Below, piece after piece: positions 1 through 9,106 of a stretch of 64,000 bases of DNA. Every line of letters starts with the position of its first letter. Positions within the stretch are counted from its first letter, which is position 1. The stretch is taken from assembly GCA_964590645.1 (NCBI GenBank), contig CAZPYJ010000020.1, positions 1-64,000 on the forward strand, given 5' to 3'. The stretch comes from JAGNHN01 sp964590645. Lineage in GTDB: Bacteria; Bacteroidota; Bacteroidia; Bacteroidales; JAGNHN01. A model generated the notes under the pieces. The model was not told where the DNA came from and did not search any database. It was given only the letters and a program-made list of their open reading frames with translations. The position numbers were made by a program, and so were the translations under genes.

Positions 1-833
1 ATGCCGGTATCGATATCTGAAGGTTCCAGTGCCCCCGACCAGGATGTACCGGTTTGGGCAATGCCATTCACAGACCAGCCTATATTGGCGGAATAAAGGG
101 TGTCGGAGCCATAGTTCCGGATGGTCGCTTTGACGGTATAGGATCCGGGTGAAATGGGGCTTACCGGAGAGGTAATGGCTGCCATACCGGCATCATCGGC
201 AGTAGATGGCGCAAAGGTCATCTGGGTATTAGGTCGGGTGTAACCACCTCCATAACCAATGGTAGGCGGGGTTGTGCTTGCCGACCAGGTGGCGGCCATA
301 CCTGGGGTGTTCGTATAGTACCAATGTACAGCTCCTGTTGGCGCGCCCGGACGATACCAATCCACAAGAACCATCAGATTACTTGTGCCACTATACGCAA
401 AAGGAGTGGTAAGCATAAAGTTTACCCATCCTGTGGCTGCAGGAAGCGACTGGCTGGTATTGTCATAAACCAGGGTAGCTCCGGTCAGTTGAGTGGCAAA
501 GGTACCTGAAGTGGTTGGAACGCTGGTAGCGGTGGTTTCCTTGACATAAATTTTGAAAGTGGCATTGCCCAGGGTATAGCCCTCCGTAGTCGACTTATTC
601 CAGGCCAGCTCAATCAGGTTTCCCGCCATCCCAATCTCAGCCGGAGTGAACAACATTATGTTGTTGGCGTAGTAATAGGAACTCGTAGCAGAGCTGATGT
701 ACACCGGGGAATGGAATGATGTGAGTGTTCCTGTGCCGATGGTCACAGTGGTTTGTGCCTGCGTTCCAGCTAATGGAACGCTTGCCAGCAAGAGTATGGC
801 CAGCAGGAAATGGAGCGTAGTTTTTTTCATCAT
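1..833 (-). CDS. Secreted surface protein, N-terminal part (cut by window edge)
   Basis: The frame is open from an ATG at 833 (second of two candidate starts, at 830) to the left edge, so only the first 277 codons are present. The product starts with a signal peptide (MMKKTTLHFLLAILLLASV...) followed by about 250 residues of beta-rich, Thr/Ser/Gly-rich sequence. This stretch closely parallels the N-terminus of the neighbouring gene at 1009-6915: shared stretches include TTVTIGT, SFHSPVYISS, LFTPAEI, IYVKETTA, FAYSGTSNLMV and QMTFAP. It then enters a CARDB-like adhesion module (AGMAAI... VKATIRNYGS). The two genes are therefore tandem duplicates. A C-terminal T9SS sorting domain is expected outside the window but is not seen. 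Function is unknown beyond a secreted or surface-attached protein. Confidence 0.85.
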   Translation of the reverse strand, partial: MMKKTTLHFLLAILLLASVPLAGTQAQTTVTIGTGTLTSFHSPVYISSATSSYYYANNIMLFTPAEIGMAGNLIELAWNKSTTEGYTLGNATFKIYVKETTATSVPTTSGTFATQLTGATLVYDNTSQSLPAATGWVNFMLTTPFAYSGTSNLMVLVDWYRPGAPTGAVHWYYTNTPGMAATWSASTTPPTIGYGGGYTRPNTQMTFAPSTADDAGMAAITSPVSPISPGSYTVKATIRNYGSDTLYSANIGWSVNGIAQTGTSWSGALEPSDIDTG

Positions 834-855
834 TGCTTGTTAGGGTTGATACAAC

Positions 856-875
856 ATTTTTACGTTCGTAAAAAT
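856..875. promoter_or_regulatory. Perfect palindrome upstream of secreted protein gene
   Basis: Nine-base arms (ATTTTTACG / CGTAAAAAT) separated by TT lie 23-42 bases upstream of the ATG at 833. It could be an operator or a hairpin in the 5' leader of the minus-strand transcript. No TAnnTTTG element is clear next to it, so its role is open. Confidence 0.35.
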
Positions 876-948
876 AGAAATAAATGTTTTGAACAGCACA
901 GTAAAGAATTCTACCATAAGTGATAAGGAGCTATAATTCGTCGGGATG

Positions 949-985
949 AAAAAAAAGATGCCGACCATTGAGGCCGGCATCTTTT
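949..985 (-). terminator. Rho-independent terminator after the 1968-aa protein gene
   Basis: On the minus strand AAGATGCCGG and its complement flank a short loop and are followed by a run of T (the A run at 949-956 on the plus strand). It lies 24 bases past the stop codon at 1009. Confidence 0.8.
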
Positions 986-1008
986 GTATAGCGAATGAAG
1001 ACTAATCC

Positions 1009-4000
1009 TTAGTGCTTTATCAGTTTCACTGCTTTGATGTGTACTCCATCCTGCAGACGGACATAATAAATACCCTGGGGCAGATTGGAAATATCCAGGG
1101 TCTCGCTCATTTGGCCGCTGCTGTTCAGGATATTGCTTTCCCAGATCAGTTTTCCGGTCAGATCCATCAGGCTGAGCTGCACTTCTGCTTCGGTGCTGCG
1201 GAAAGTAAGCTGTACCATTTCGCTGGCAGGGTTGGGGTAGACGCTCAGGTCAGCATTGGTGCCCATCTCATCCAGTCCTACGCAGGGATCCACATATATG
1301 GTTTCCATCGCATACCCGGAGCAACCGCTTAGCGGATCAGTGAAGGTATAGGTGATGGTATGTACGCCTGTATCGGCGATGGCAGGGTCAAACATACCGC
1401 CGCTTACACCCGGGCCTGAGTAGACACCACCGGCAGGGGAACCTCCCGTAAGGGTAAACGCAGGGGATTGCAGGCATACATTGGCAAAGGGGCTCAGGGT
1501 CACATTGGGGCCCGGATCAACGGTAACGATTACGTCATCTGTACCGCTGTCTCCATTTTGATCGGTAACCGTGACGCTGTATGTTGTGGTTACCACAGGA
1601 CCTGCCGTAGGATTGGCAACAGCTGCGTTATTCAGGCTGCCCACCGGACTCCAGGCATAGGTATAAGGTGCCTGGCCTCCGGTGACATTCACGTTCAGCT
1701 GGGCACTGTCACCAAGACAAATGGTAGTATCGTTGCTAGCCATCGCAATCACCGAAGGTGCCGTTACGAAGACGGTATCTGCCACGCGATTGCTGGGGCA
1801 GCCGTTGCCAAGCAGGATAAAGCTTCCACTGAGAGCAATGTCTGGTTTTGTGGTCGCAGATGAGCCTGCAGTATATGGGAAGGTATTATCCTGGTACTGA
1901 TAAACTGCCTGGTTTGAGGTGATGGAGTTAGCCACAAAAACGGGCTGCCCACTTAACCAATCACCATCCCAGTTTTCCACATAAATAACCATATTATCGC
2001 TGCCATTGTACACGAAGGATTGATCCAGGGCAATTTTTACTTCACCGGGGCCGGACCAGGAGATCGTTCCTTCGAAAACCTTGGTCATCAAAGTTGTATC
2101 CATATAGTTGTTGTCTCCGAATTCCAAATCCGCAGTATGGCCCATCCAGATTTTCTGGCCTGGCATCACGTAAGGGTTAGGTGAGGGTACATTGGAAACA
2201 AAATAGCTCAGGGTATCTACCTGTCCGAAGAAGTTCAGTTCTGCGGCAGTGTAAAGGGATTTGCTCCAGCTGTAATCGTAATAGCCATACACTGGTATCC
2301 AGCTGTTGGTGGCTGAGCCGGGACCCAAAGCCGTGGTGGATGCAGGAGCGCCCCACTGGGCTTCCACATAATACACGGTGGTGGCCGTGAGCGCTGGCGT
2401 AAGGAAGGTGTCTCCCACTCCCAGTTCCTGGGTAGCCATCAGACTGTCGTACCAGAAATACACCTGGTTTGGATCGGGATTAATCACACTGAGTGTAGCC
2501 TGGCTTCCGGCAGTGATGGAAACATTGGCAACCATCGGATCCATTGGGCTGACCAGGCTGTTCACGGAAGTCATTGCAGTATCATTGCTGGGATCCGGAT
2601 CATTAAGCAGATCGATCCAGGCAGTGACCACAAACATTGAGTCCATCGCGGTGAGCAGATTGATGGGGGCAGCAAAGGTGAATTCCAGGGTATCTCCAAC
2701 GGCAATACTGTCAGTAACTGCTTCAGTGACTGCAGTGGCTGCTCCGTGGACCATATAAGACGCATTCAGGTTGCCGTTGATGGTTTGTCCACCACGGTTG
2801 TGGATCTTGATGGTCAGCTGGTCTGTGGTGAGATTACATCCACTGGTAAGTCCGTAAGCTTCGAGCAAGGCAGCTTCAAACTGCGGTGCTTCCTGGAATG
2901 TAACATCATCGATAGAAACATCTCCGTCAAAACTCGGGCCGCGTGTTACCTTGAATCTTACCCTGTCTGCACCGGAATAATTGGTCAGGGATACTACTGC
3001 TTCCAACCAGGGATCTGCCTGGGCAGTTTGTTGGGGTCCGATCAGGCTATAGACTTCTGTCCACACACCACCGAACAGCACTTCTACTGCAAGTTTGTCA
3101 ATATCTACCCCATACATATGGTACCAGAATCGCATTTCAGGAGCGGCCATCTGCGCAAGATCGAGGCAGGGACTGGTAAGGAAGGCTTCATTGCCCTGTG
3201 AACCGGAGCTTGCTTCTGTATAAACATAAATACCTGTAGCGGTTCCGGTGGTGTGATCTACGGCAGGCCCTGTATTGGTGGATGAAGTGGTTCCTGATTG
3301 GACCTGCCAACGAAAACCTGTGGAAGGATCAGTTGTCCAGCCATTGGCAAAAGTGCCGGGAGCTCCTGTGGTGAAGCTCTCGAAGTCTTCGGTATGAGGG
3401 AAGATGTTGATGGGTTGAATAGTGATAAAGGATCCTGTTGCGGTATCATTCATATTGTTGATATCCCCGGGCAACTCAGTATATGCAGTAAGCTGATAGG
3501 TTCCACTCATCAGGGTAGAGAAGCTGCCTACCACAAACATATCCGAACTATTGGCCAGGAGGCTGTCGGTATAGACTGCGCTCAAGGTTTGGGTGCTGGC
3601 ATCCGGGAAGATCACTTCCACAACCACAGGTACACTGTCCTGAATGACACCGCCAAAATTCCGCAGGTCAACCACCACATCCGTGGCAGCACTGGCGCAG
3701 GCTGAATCCACGGGGTGGAGAATGGCATTGATCCCCACATCATTGGGCAGGGGTTCGTAGATCTGGAAATTATCCACATAAGCATTGTCCCCATTCTGAG
3801 AGCCGGTACCTACCGCATACTTCATTGAGCTTTGCAGGGTAATGGTGAAAGGCTGTGCCAGATATGGGGTCAGGTCAAATTCCACCAGTGTGAATGGATC
3901 GGCGGTAGCCGTGGTGGGGTTGAAGTTGCTTACTCCGTTGAGGTCGGTAAGCTGAATGGTATCATTTACCAGCACCCTGAACCAGCTGTAGGCCCAGCCG

Positions 4001-6915
4001 TAACTGTATTCCATTTTCAGGTCGAAGGAAAGCTTAAGGCTGGTAAATCCTGATCCATCAATCAGGCAGGTTTTGGCTGAGGCGTGGTGGGTTGTATTGT
4101 CAATCCAGGCCTGGGTTGGGGTGGCAGAAGTAGAACCTCCGGCAAAACCAGTAGCACTACCTCCGGTAAAGAAGAGGGCAGGAACGGCATTCCCCTGCAG
4201 GCTGTTTACTTCGATAAGGGCCTCAGGCTGCGCTTCCAGACCAAAATAGGCCGTATTCCCTGTGGCGAAATCTTCCATAAAAGGAAGGTTCATCAGGCCA
4301 ATGTTGGTTACCGTAATCCCGCTTATGCTGTCGTTCAAACTGTTGGCATCTCCGGGTGCATTCACTGCAGCCATACAATGATATACTCCGATGGCAGACA
4401 TATTCGCCAGAGCATTAAAGGTGTATACCAGGGTATCTCCGGCAGGAATCGGATTGCCGATGATTTCCGGGGTGGACCAGGTTGTTCCCCCGTCAATGGA
4501 ATAACTGACTTCGGTTCCGGTCTGGGCGGAAAGGCCATTGTTGTATAGAGTAATAGTGACGCTTTCCGTAGCGGACAAGCCACAGGAGGATCCCAAAGGA
4601 TTATCCCAGGAAAGCACGGCCATATCGTTGGTGGGCGGAGTAAATTCAGCGGCACCCGGGTCAGGGGTGGTCAGGCTGCGGATGTTGCCATCAATATCAT
4701 CGGGCACCATAGCAATGGGAACAGCCATATTGTCCACGCCGGCACTGGTGGGATACAGCAGGGCCGGTGTTGCATAACCCGGATCGGCAACCACAGAATT
4801 CATATCCATCAGGGAGAATGTCTGCCAGTCGGCAAGGGTGGTCACGTTGGTTCCACCGTAAGCAAAATTCGCCCCTGTAGTATAGTATGCATTGTTGTTC
4901 ATCGCAGAGATGCCGCTGATGGTGGTCGTGGTTGCGTATGCCACACGACCGCCTCCGGGCATAGAGACGATGTTGTTGGTGAAGTCGATGTTGTTATTGC
5001 CGGTAGTTACATACAAACCATAGGCACTGGTTCCGGTGGAAAGCACGTTCACGCTGTTGAAATAAATGTTCTGGAATGTATTGTAATTGAGGTAGATGGG
5101 GTAAGTAGTAAGGGAGGCTCCGGAAGTTTGAGCTATGAAGTTGTTGGCTACCAGGCCTTCCATTCCCATTACGGCATCACAGTATGATAGTCGGATACCA
5201 TACTGGGTGCTGCTTCCGCTCAGCTCCATCCGGTTCTTGGTGACCTGCATCATATTGTCGCAATACCACATATATATGCCGTACACAATTCCGGAATTGG
5301 CAGCATTGGTAAGGGTGTTTTTGGTAACGATGGGTGCATCCTGTCCATACATATATATCCCGTAGTAAGCATAGCCATCAATGGTATTGCTTTCGATAAT
5401 ATTCCCCATTTCCAGGGTGGTACTGTTGGGGGAATACATCCGGATGCCATAGGTTCCTTTACGGATGGTGTTATGAGAGATGATGTTGTACTCATCCTGA
5501 GAGTTCTCACTGTAAACCGTAGCGTAGTTTGTGGAAGAACCGGTCGCTGCAATGCTCTCGATTACGTTCCCGGTAAGGATGTTATGATTCGCTCCGCCAT
5601 CATAAACCACTACCCTTCCATAGGAGGTGTATGGGGTGTCGATCTTGAGAGTAAGGTTCTGGACCGTAATATAATCGGCTCCGTCAAATTTCCATACCCA
5701 GTTATCAGAAGTACCGCTGACCGGGGCCTGAATAACGACATCGGCCGCATTGCCGGTGGCAGATTGGAAGGTAACGCGATTGTTGGCATCGGCGCCCATT
5801 ACTTCGGGCAGGGTCACTCTTTCATTATACGTGCCGCTGGCCACGTTGAAAGTGACCGGCCCTGATATCCCTCCTGCATCCAGGTCGGTGAGGGCGTCGG
5901 CAAATGTGGCGTAATCCGGGCTGCTGCCGCCAATGGTGTAAGTTCCGTTGAGAGGAACAATACATATTACGCTAACAGATGCCGTATCATTAAAGGTGGC
6001 AGAATCTACCCCGCCATTGGGAGCGGAGGTCCAGGCAGTAATTTCGTGTGTGCCCAGGGGGAAATTGTAGGTGCCGATAACGACAGCGCTATCTATGGAA
6101 GCAGAGGCCAGGTTGCCTGTCCAGTTGTATGGAGTCTGTGCCATTCCATTGACCATCCAGTTGATGGTGGCAGAGGTCAGGTTGCTGGTCCCAAAGTTAC
6201 GGATGGTAACTTCCACATTGTTATTTCCCGGCAAGAACGGGGTTTGTGGCGCATTAATGGCTGCGATGCCTGCATCCAGGGCTGCGGAAGGCGCAAAAGT
6301 CATCTGGATATTGGCTCGGGTGTATCCGCTGCCGTAGGATGATGTCGGAGGAGTAGAGGAACCGCTCCAGGTAGCGGCCAAACCAGGTGTGTTGGTATAA
6401 TACCATAATGGATTATTTGCTGTAGGTACATCGGGCCTGTCCCAATCCACCATTACCATCAAATTGCTGGTGCCGCTGTATGCAAAGGGCGTAGTAAGGT
6501 TGAATAACACCCAACCCGGAGCGGTGGGCAGCGACTGGGTAAAGGATTCATACACCAGGGTGGCACCGGTCAGCTCGGTGGCAAAAGTGCCCGAAGTAGT
6601 TGCGACACTGCTTGCCGTAGTTTCTTTAACATAAATTCTGAACATAGCATCCCCGTGGATGTAGCCGGTTGCATCGGCTTTCTCCCAGGCCAGGGAGATC
6701 AGGTTTCCGGCCATATTGATCTCAGCCGGGGTAAACAGGCTGATGGTCTGGCTGTATCTGAAAGAGCTGCTGGTTGAACTGATGTACACCGGAGAGTGGA
6801 ATGAGGTGCTGGTGGCCGTTCCAATGGTCACCGTGGTTTGGGCTTGCGGACTGAATGCGATGAGGGTAAGCAAAACCATCATCACTGAAGCAATCCTCAG
6901 GGTAATTTTTCTCAT
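1009..6915 (-). CDS. Giant T9SS-secreted multidomain adhesin-like protein
   Basis: I start the protein at the ATG at 6915 (MRKITLRIAS..., 1968 aa). The frame is open to 7017, but only this start puts a signal peptide at the N-terminus, and a TATCTTTG promoter element lies between the two starts. Approximate order: a beta-rich N-terminal module shared with the gene at 1-833 (30-210); a CARDB-like module (215-320); a right-handed parallel beta-helix with repeated turns such as HNTIRKGTYGIRMY (325-740); alternating CARDB-like and MAM/jelly-roll-like modules (FMEDFATG, HTEDFESF; 760-1440); a PKD-like repeat (TICLGDSAQLNVN... APYTYAW) near 1690-1780; and a type A T9SS sorting domain (YPNPASE ... 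LPQGIYYVRL ... KAVKLIKH). It is probably exported through T9SS and displayed or released. The ligand is unknown. The gene has its own promoter and terminator. Confidence 0.85.
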   Translation of the reverse strand: MRKITLRIASVMMVLLTLIAFSPQAQTTVTIGTATSTSFHSPVYISSTSSSFRYSQTISLFTPAEINMAGNLISLAWEKADATGYIHGDAMFRIYVKETTASSVATTSGTFATELTGATLVYESFTQSLPTAPGWVLFNLTTPFAYSGTSNLMVMVDWDRPDVPTANNPLWYYTNTPGLAATWSGSSTPPTSSYGSGYTRANIQMTFAPSAALDAGIAAINAPQTPFLPGNNNVEVTIRNFGTSNLTSATINWMVNGMAQTPYNWTGNLASASIDSAVVIGTYNFPLGTHEITAWTSAPNGGVDSATFNDTASVSVICIVPLNGTYTIGGSSPDYATFADALTDLDAGGISGPVTFNVASGTYNERVTLPEVMGADANNRVTFQSATGNAADVVIQAPVSGTSDNWVWKFDGADYITVQNLTLKIDTPYTSYGRVVVYDGGANHNILTGNVIESIAATGSSTNYATVYSENSQDEYNIISHNTIRKGTYGIRMYSPNSTTLEMGNIIESNTIDGYAYYGIYMYGQDAPIVTKNTLTNAANSGIVYGIYMWYCDNMMQVTKNRMELSGSSTQYGIRLSYCDAVMGMEGLVANNFIAQTSGASLTTYPIYLNYNTFQNIYFNSVNVLSTGTSAYGLYVTTGNNNIDFTNNIVSMPGGGRVAYATTTTISGISAMNNNAYYTTGANFAYGGTNVTTLADWQTFSLMDMNSVVADPGYATPALLYPTSAGVDNMAVPIAMVPDDIDGNIRSLTTPDPGAAEFTPPTNDMAVLSWDNPLGSSCGLSATESVTITLYNNGLSAQTGTEVSYSIDGGTTWSTPEIIGNPIPAGDTLVYTFNALANMSAIGVYHCMAAVNAPGDANSLNDSISGITVTNIGLMNLPFMEDFATGNTAYFGLEAQPEALIEVNSLQGNAVPALFFTGGSATGFAGGSTSATPTQAWIDNTTHHASAKTCLIDGSGFTSLKLSFDLKMEYSYGWAYSWFRVLVNDTIQLTDLNGVSNFNPTTATADPFTLVEFDLTPYLAQPFTITLQSSMKYAVGTGSQNGDNAYVDNFQIYEPLPNDVGINAILHPVDSACASAATDVVVDLRNFGGVIQDSVPVVVEVIFPDASTQTLSAVYTDSLLANSSDMFVVGSFSTLMSGTYQLTAYTELPGDINNMNDTATGSFITIQPINIFPHTEDFESFTTGAPGTFANGWTTDPSTGFRWQVQSGTTSSTNTGPAVDHTTGTATGIYVYTEASSGSQGNEAFLTSPCLDLAQMAAPEMRFWYHMYGVDIDKLAVEVLFGGVWTEVYSLIGPQQTAQADPWLEAVVSLTNYSGADRVRFKVTRGPSFDGDVSIDDVTFQEAPQFEAALLEAYGLTSGCNLTTDQLTIKIHNRGGQTINGNLNASYMVHGAATAVTEAVTDSIAVGDTLEFTFAAPINLLTAMDSMFVVTAWIDLLNDPDPSNDTAMTSVNSLVSPMDPMVANVSITAGSQATLSVINPDPNQVYFWYDSLMATQELGVGDTFLTPALTATTVYYVEAQWGAPASTTALGPGSATNSWIPVYGYYDYSWSKSLYTAAELNFFGQVDTLSYFVSNVPSPNPYVMPGQKIWMGHTADLEFGDNNYMDTTLMTKVFEGTISWSGPGEVKIALDQSFVYNGSDNMVIYVENWDGDWLSGQPVFVANSITSNQAVYQYQDNTFPYTAGSSATTKPDIALSGSFILLGNGCPSNRVADTVFVTAPSVIAMASNDTTICLGDSAQLNVNVTGGQAPYTYAWSPVGSLNNAAVANPTAGPVVTTTYSVTVTDQNGDSGTDDVIVTVDPGPNVTLSPFANVCLQSPAFTLTGGSPAGGVYSGPGVSGGMFDPAIADTGVHTITYTFTDPLSGCSGYAMETIYVDPCVGLDEMGTNADLSVYPNPASEMVQLTFRSTEAEVQLSLMDLTGKLIWESNILNSSGQMSETLDISNLPQGIYYVRLQDGVHIKAVKLIKH

Positions 6916-6955
6916 TTTAAATGAAGATTTGGTTAATAATTGCCTAATTACTTCA

Positions 6956-6963
6956 CAAAGATA
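6956..6963 (-). promoter_or_regulatory. Bacteroidota -7 element TATCTTTG
   Basis: Perfect TAnnTTTG match on the minus strand, 41 bases upstream of the ATG at 6915. It lies downstream of the longer in-frame start at 7017, which supports the shorter protein. No convincing -33 TTTG is visible. Confidence 0.6.
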
Positions 6964-7025
6964 ATAATTCCCGGGAAGTATGAATTCCTTCGGAATATGT
7001 CGCTTTTTTTTTTCCATCCTGACAC

Positions 7026-7058
7026 AAAAAAAAGCCGGAGTGCTCGCTCCGGCTTTAA
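7026..7058 (-). terminator. Rho-independent terminator after first Asp-box protein gene
   Basis: A ten-base stem AAAGCCGGAG / CTCCGGCTTT with a six-base loop is flanked by A and T runs on both sides, so it could work in both directions. It follows the minus-strand gene ending at 7080. Confidence 0.8.
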
Positions 7059-7079
7059 AAAACCATAGAATATTAGTCT

Positions 7080-8939
7080 TTACTGAACAATCATCTTTTT
7101 AGTGATGCGCTGCGTACCGGCCGTAACAGTATAAAAATAGATGCCGCTTTGCATATTGCTGCCATCTATCCTGAAGCTATGGTAACCTGCGCTCACCTTT
7201 CCTTTATTCTGGCTCAGTATCTTTTGGCCGACCAGATTGTACACTTCCATTTGCAAGCTGGTGCTACGCTCAAGGCTGACAATCACTTCTGAGGTTTGGC
7301 TGAAAGGATTGGGGAAGTTCTGGCTGACAGAGGAAATGGGGCTGGCTTGTTCAAAGAGGCCCACATAATCCTGCTTGGGCACCATACTATGAATGATGGA
7401 ATTATCGGTTGGGGCATCTTCATCACCCCTGATGTGCAAACCCGGCTCCTCATCCGCCTGATAGATCAGATGGATGTGGTTGCTGCCGGTATTGGCAGCA
7501 ATAGTGGGGAAGACACATTCATCAAAATTGTGAATAATGGACCCGGTAAGATCAATAAACTCACTCCATTCGGTCTCCCCGGCCAGTTTGGCCCTCGACC
7601 AGATGTGGCGGAACATCTGAACACCATTGTCTCTTCCTTCCGTCAATCCGGAATAAACCACAAAGACACTGCCCTGCTCATCCACTGTGAGGTTGGGCAT
7701 TGAACTCAATCCCAGATAATAAAGGCCTATTACATCGGTGCCGGACAGGAAGTCGATGGTGTCGTTTGCGTTCAGGTCAACCATATACCCGATCAGGGCT
7801 CCTCTGGCATCCACCGAGTCGATGTGAAGGCTGGTGAAAGCAGGATCACCTTCTTTCCAATAGGCCAGTCCGTCGGTGTAGGGGAAGTAAGAAGTAACCT
7901 CATCCCCGATCACATCGTTCATCACGCGCATCAGCCCGAAGGCCACGTGTACATCGCCATTATCATCAATGGCTATGGCTGTGCCTCCATCACACACCCA
8001 GGGAGTATCGGTCACCAGAGTAGTGGCTTCATCAAACATTGGATAGGGGTGTGCAAAGATCATTGTCTTGGTCCAGGTATCCCCTCCATCTGTAGATTTC
8101 ATAATGAAGACATCGGTCCAGTTGTCCCCCACCACGAAGGCCAGGGTATTGCCTTTGGGTTCAGCCCAGGCATACTGGTCTCCACCGAAGCCCACATATT
8201 CTGTGGCGGTCATTCCGGGCAACAGACTATCCTGGATGTCCCAGGTCTGGCCACCGTCCTGGGAGCGGGAATAGAGCAGGGCGCCATCCATTCCGGCATA
8301 CATTACCCCACCGGCAGAAGCAGGATCAGTAAGTGCCAGAAGGTGTACATTTTCGTGATTGGCTCCACTGGTCGTCATCCTGGGCCAATAGGTTTCGTAT
8401 CCGACCGGGTAGGGAAGCAAGGTCTGAGTCCAGTTACCACTTCCTTTGGTTGTGCGGGTGTTGAAAGCCAGCCCGCTGCCACCTGTATGTGCAAGCACGC
8501 ATTCTCCGGTGCTGCCCCAGGGGGCGTAGCTTGGCCAACCGGTTCGCACTGTTTCAATTTTGGCTGTAGGGTAGGCTCCCCAGGAGGTGCCGTCAAAATA
8601 ATTGTAGCCTGTACCCCTGTCGCTGAAATTGGATGCAATGCCGTATGTCCAAACACCACCTATGGTTCCGTCATTATACAGATAGAGTCGGTTCTGCACC
8701 GAGGCATTGGTCTGCAGGTCGTAACGCGTTTCTCCAATGGTGGTCTCGGTGGGCGCCAGTCCGGCCTTGGTGGAGGCCAGCGAAGCTTCTTTGACCATTG
8801 TCGGATGCTCCAGGGTTTTCATCACAGGGGCTTTACGCTCAATGTTTTGCCTTTCGGCCGGGATATGGCCTCTGCGCTGCTGTGCCGCCAGCGAAAGAAT
8901 GAGAACCAACATCAGGCTTGTGAGTAATGCTTTTTTCAT
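7080..8939 (-). CDS. T9SS-secreted protein with Asp-box (sialidase-like) repeats, copy 1
   Basis: A 619-aa protein with a signal peptide (MKKALLTSLMLVLILSLAAQ), a propeller-like body and a C-terminal T9SS type A sorting domain from about residue 540 (QNFPNPFSQTSEV ... GIYFYTVTAGTQRITKKMIVQ). Two Asp-box motifs of the S-x-D-x-G-x-T-W type are clear at 226-234 and 282-290. These loops occur in sialidases, photosystem assembly factors and other beta-propellers and do not prove sialidase activity. I do not see the arginine-triad pattern that would identify a true sialidase. It is a tandem paralogue of the 620-aa product at 9107-10969 (shared GETRYDLQTN, GTGYNYFDGT, YAPWG, DECVFP, HLIYQADEEPGLHIRGDEDA). 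Likely an extracellular binding protein or hydrolase; substrate unknown. Confidence 0.85.
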   Translation of the reverse strand: MKKALLTSLMLVLILSLAAQQRRGHIPAERQNIERKAPVMKTLEHPTMVKEASLASTKAGLAPTETTIGETRYDLQTNASVQNRLYLYNDGTIGGVWTYGIASNFSDRGTGYNYFDGTSWGAYPTAKIETVRTGWPSYAPWGSTGECVLAHTGGSGLAFNTRTTKGSGNWTQTLLPYPVGYETYWPRMTTSGANHENVHLLALTDPASAGGVMYAGMDGALLYSRSQDGGQTWDIQDSLLPGMTATEYVGFGGDQYAWAEPKGNTLAFVVGDNWTDVFIMKSTDGGDTWTKTMIFAHPYPMFDEATTLVTDTPWVCDGGTAIAIDDNGDVHVAFGLMRVMNDVIGDEVTSYFPYTDGLAYWKEGDPAFTSLHIDSVDARGALIGYMVDLNANDTIDFLSGTDVIGLYYLGLSSMPNLTVDEQGSVFVVYSGLTEGRDNGVQMFRHIWSRAKLAGETEWSEFIDLTGSIIHNFDECVFPTIAANTGSNHIHLIYQADEEPGLHIRGDEDAPTDNSIIHSMVPKQDYVGLFEQASPISSVSQNFPNPFSQTSEVIVSLERSTSLQMEVYNLVGQKILSQNKGKVSAGYHSFRIDGSNMQSGIYFYTVTAGTQRITKKMIVQ

Positions 8940-8991
8940 TTTTTGGAATTTGGGTTAAACAATATAATTGTGTGCATCTTTCTCCCTGCAA

Positions 8992-8999
8992 CAAATGTA
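8992..8999 (-). promoter_or_regulatory. -7 element TACATTTG for copy 1
   Basis: TAnnTTTG match on the minus strand, 53 bases upstream of the ATG at 8939. No -33 box is evident. Confidence 0.45.
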
Positions 9000-9054
9000 G
9001 CAGTTTTTCAGAAACTGCATTTGTGGCTGCTTCAGTTCCGGCATCATCTGTGCA

Positions 9055-9091
9055 CAAAAAAAAGGCTCCCTGCCAAGGAAGCCTTTTTCAT
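9055..9091 (-). terminator. Rho-independent terminator after second Asp-box protein gene
   Basis: The minus strand reads AAGGCTTCC, a six-base loop, then GGGAGCCTT followed by a T run. One G-T pair is needed in the stem. It lies just past the stop at 9107. Confidence 0.75.
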
Positions 9092-9106
9092 ATTGGGATT
9101 CTGTTC

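Noticed and set aside
6916..7017. N-terminal extension of the giant secreted protein
   Set aside because: It would hide the signal peptide and spans the promoter element; the ATG at 6915 is preferred.
7824..8927. Long plus-strand open frame (367 codons)
   Set aside because: It lies wholly opposite the Asp-box protein gene, whose signal peptide, motifs and sorting domain are clear. The antisense peptide has shadow-like composition (Gly/His/Ile-rich) and no motif.
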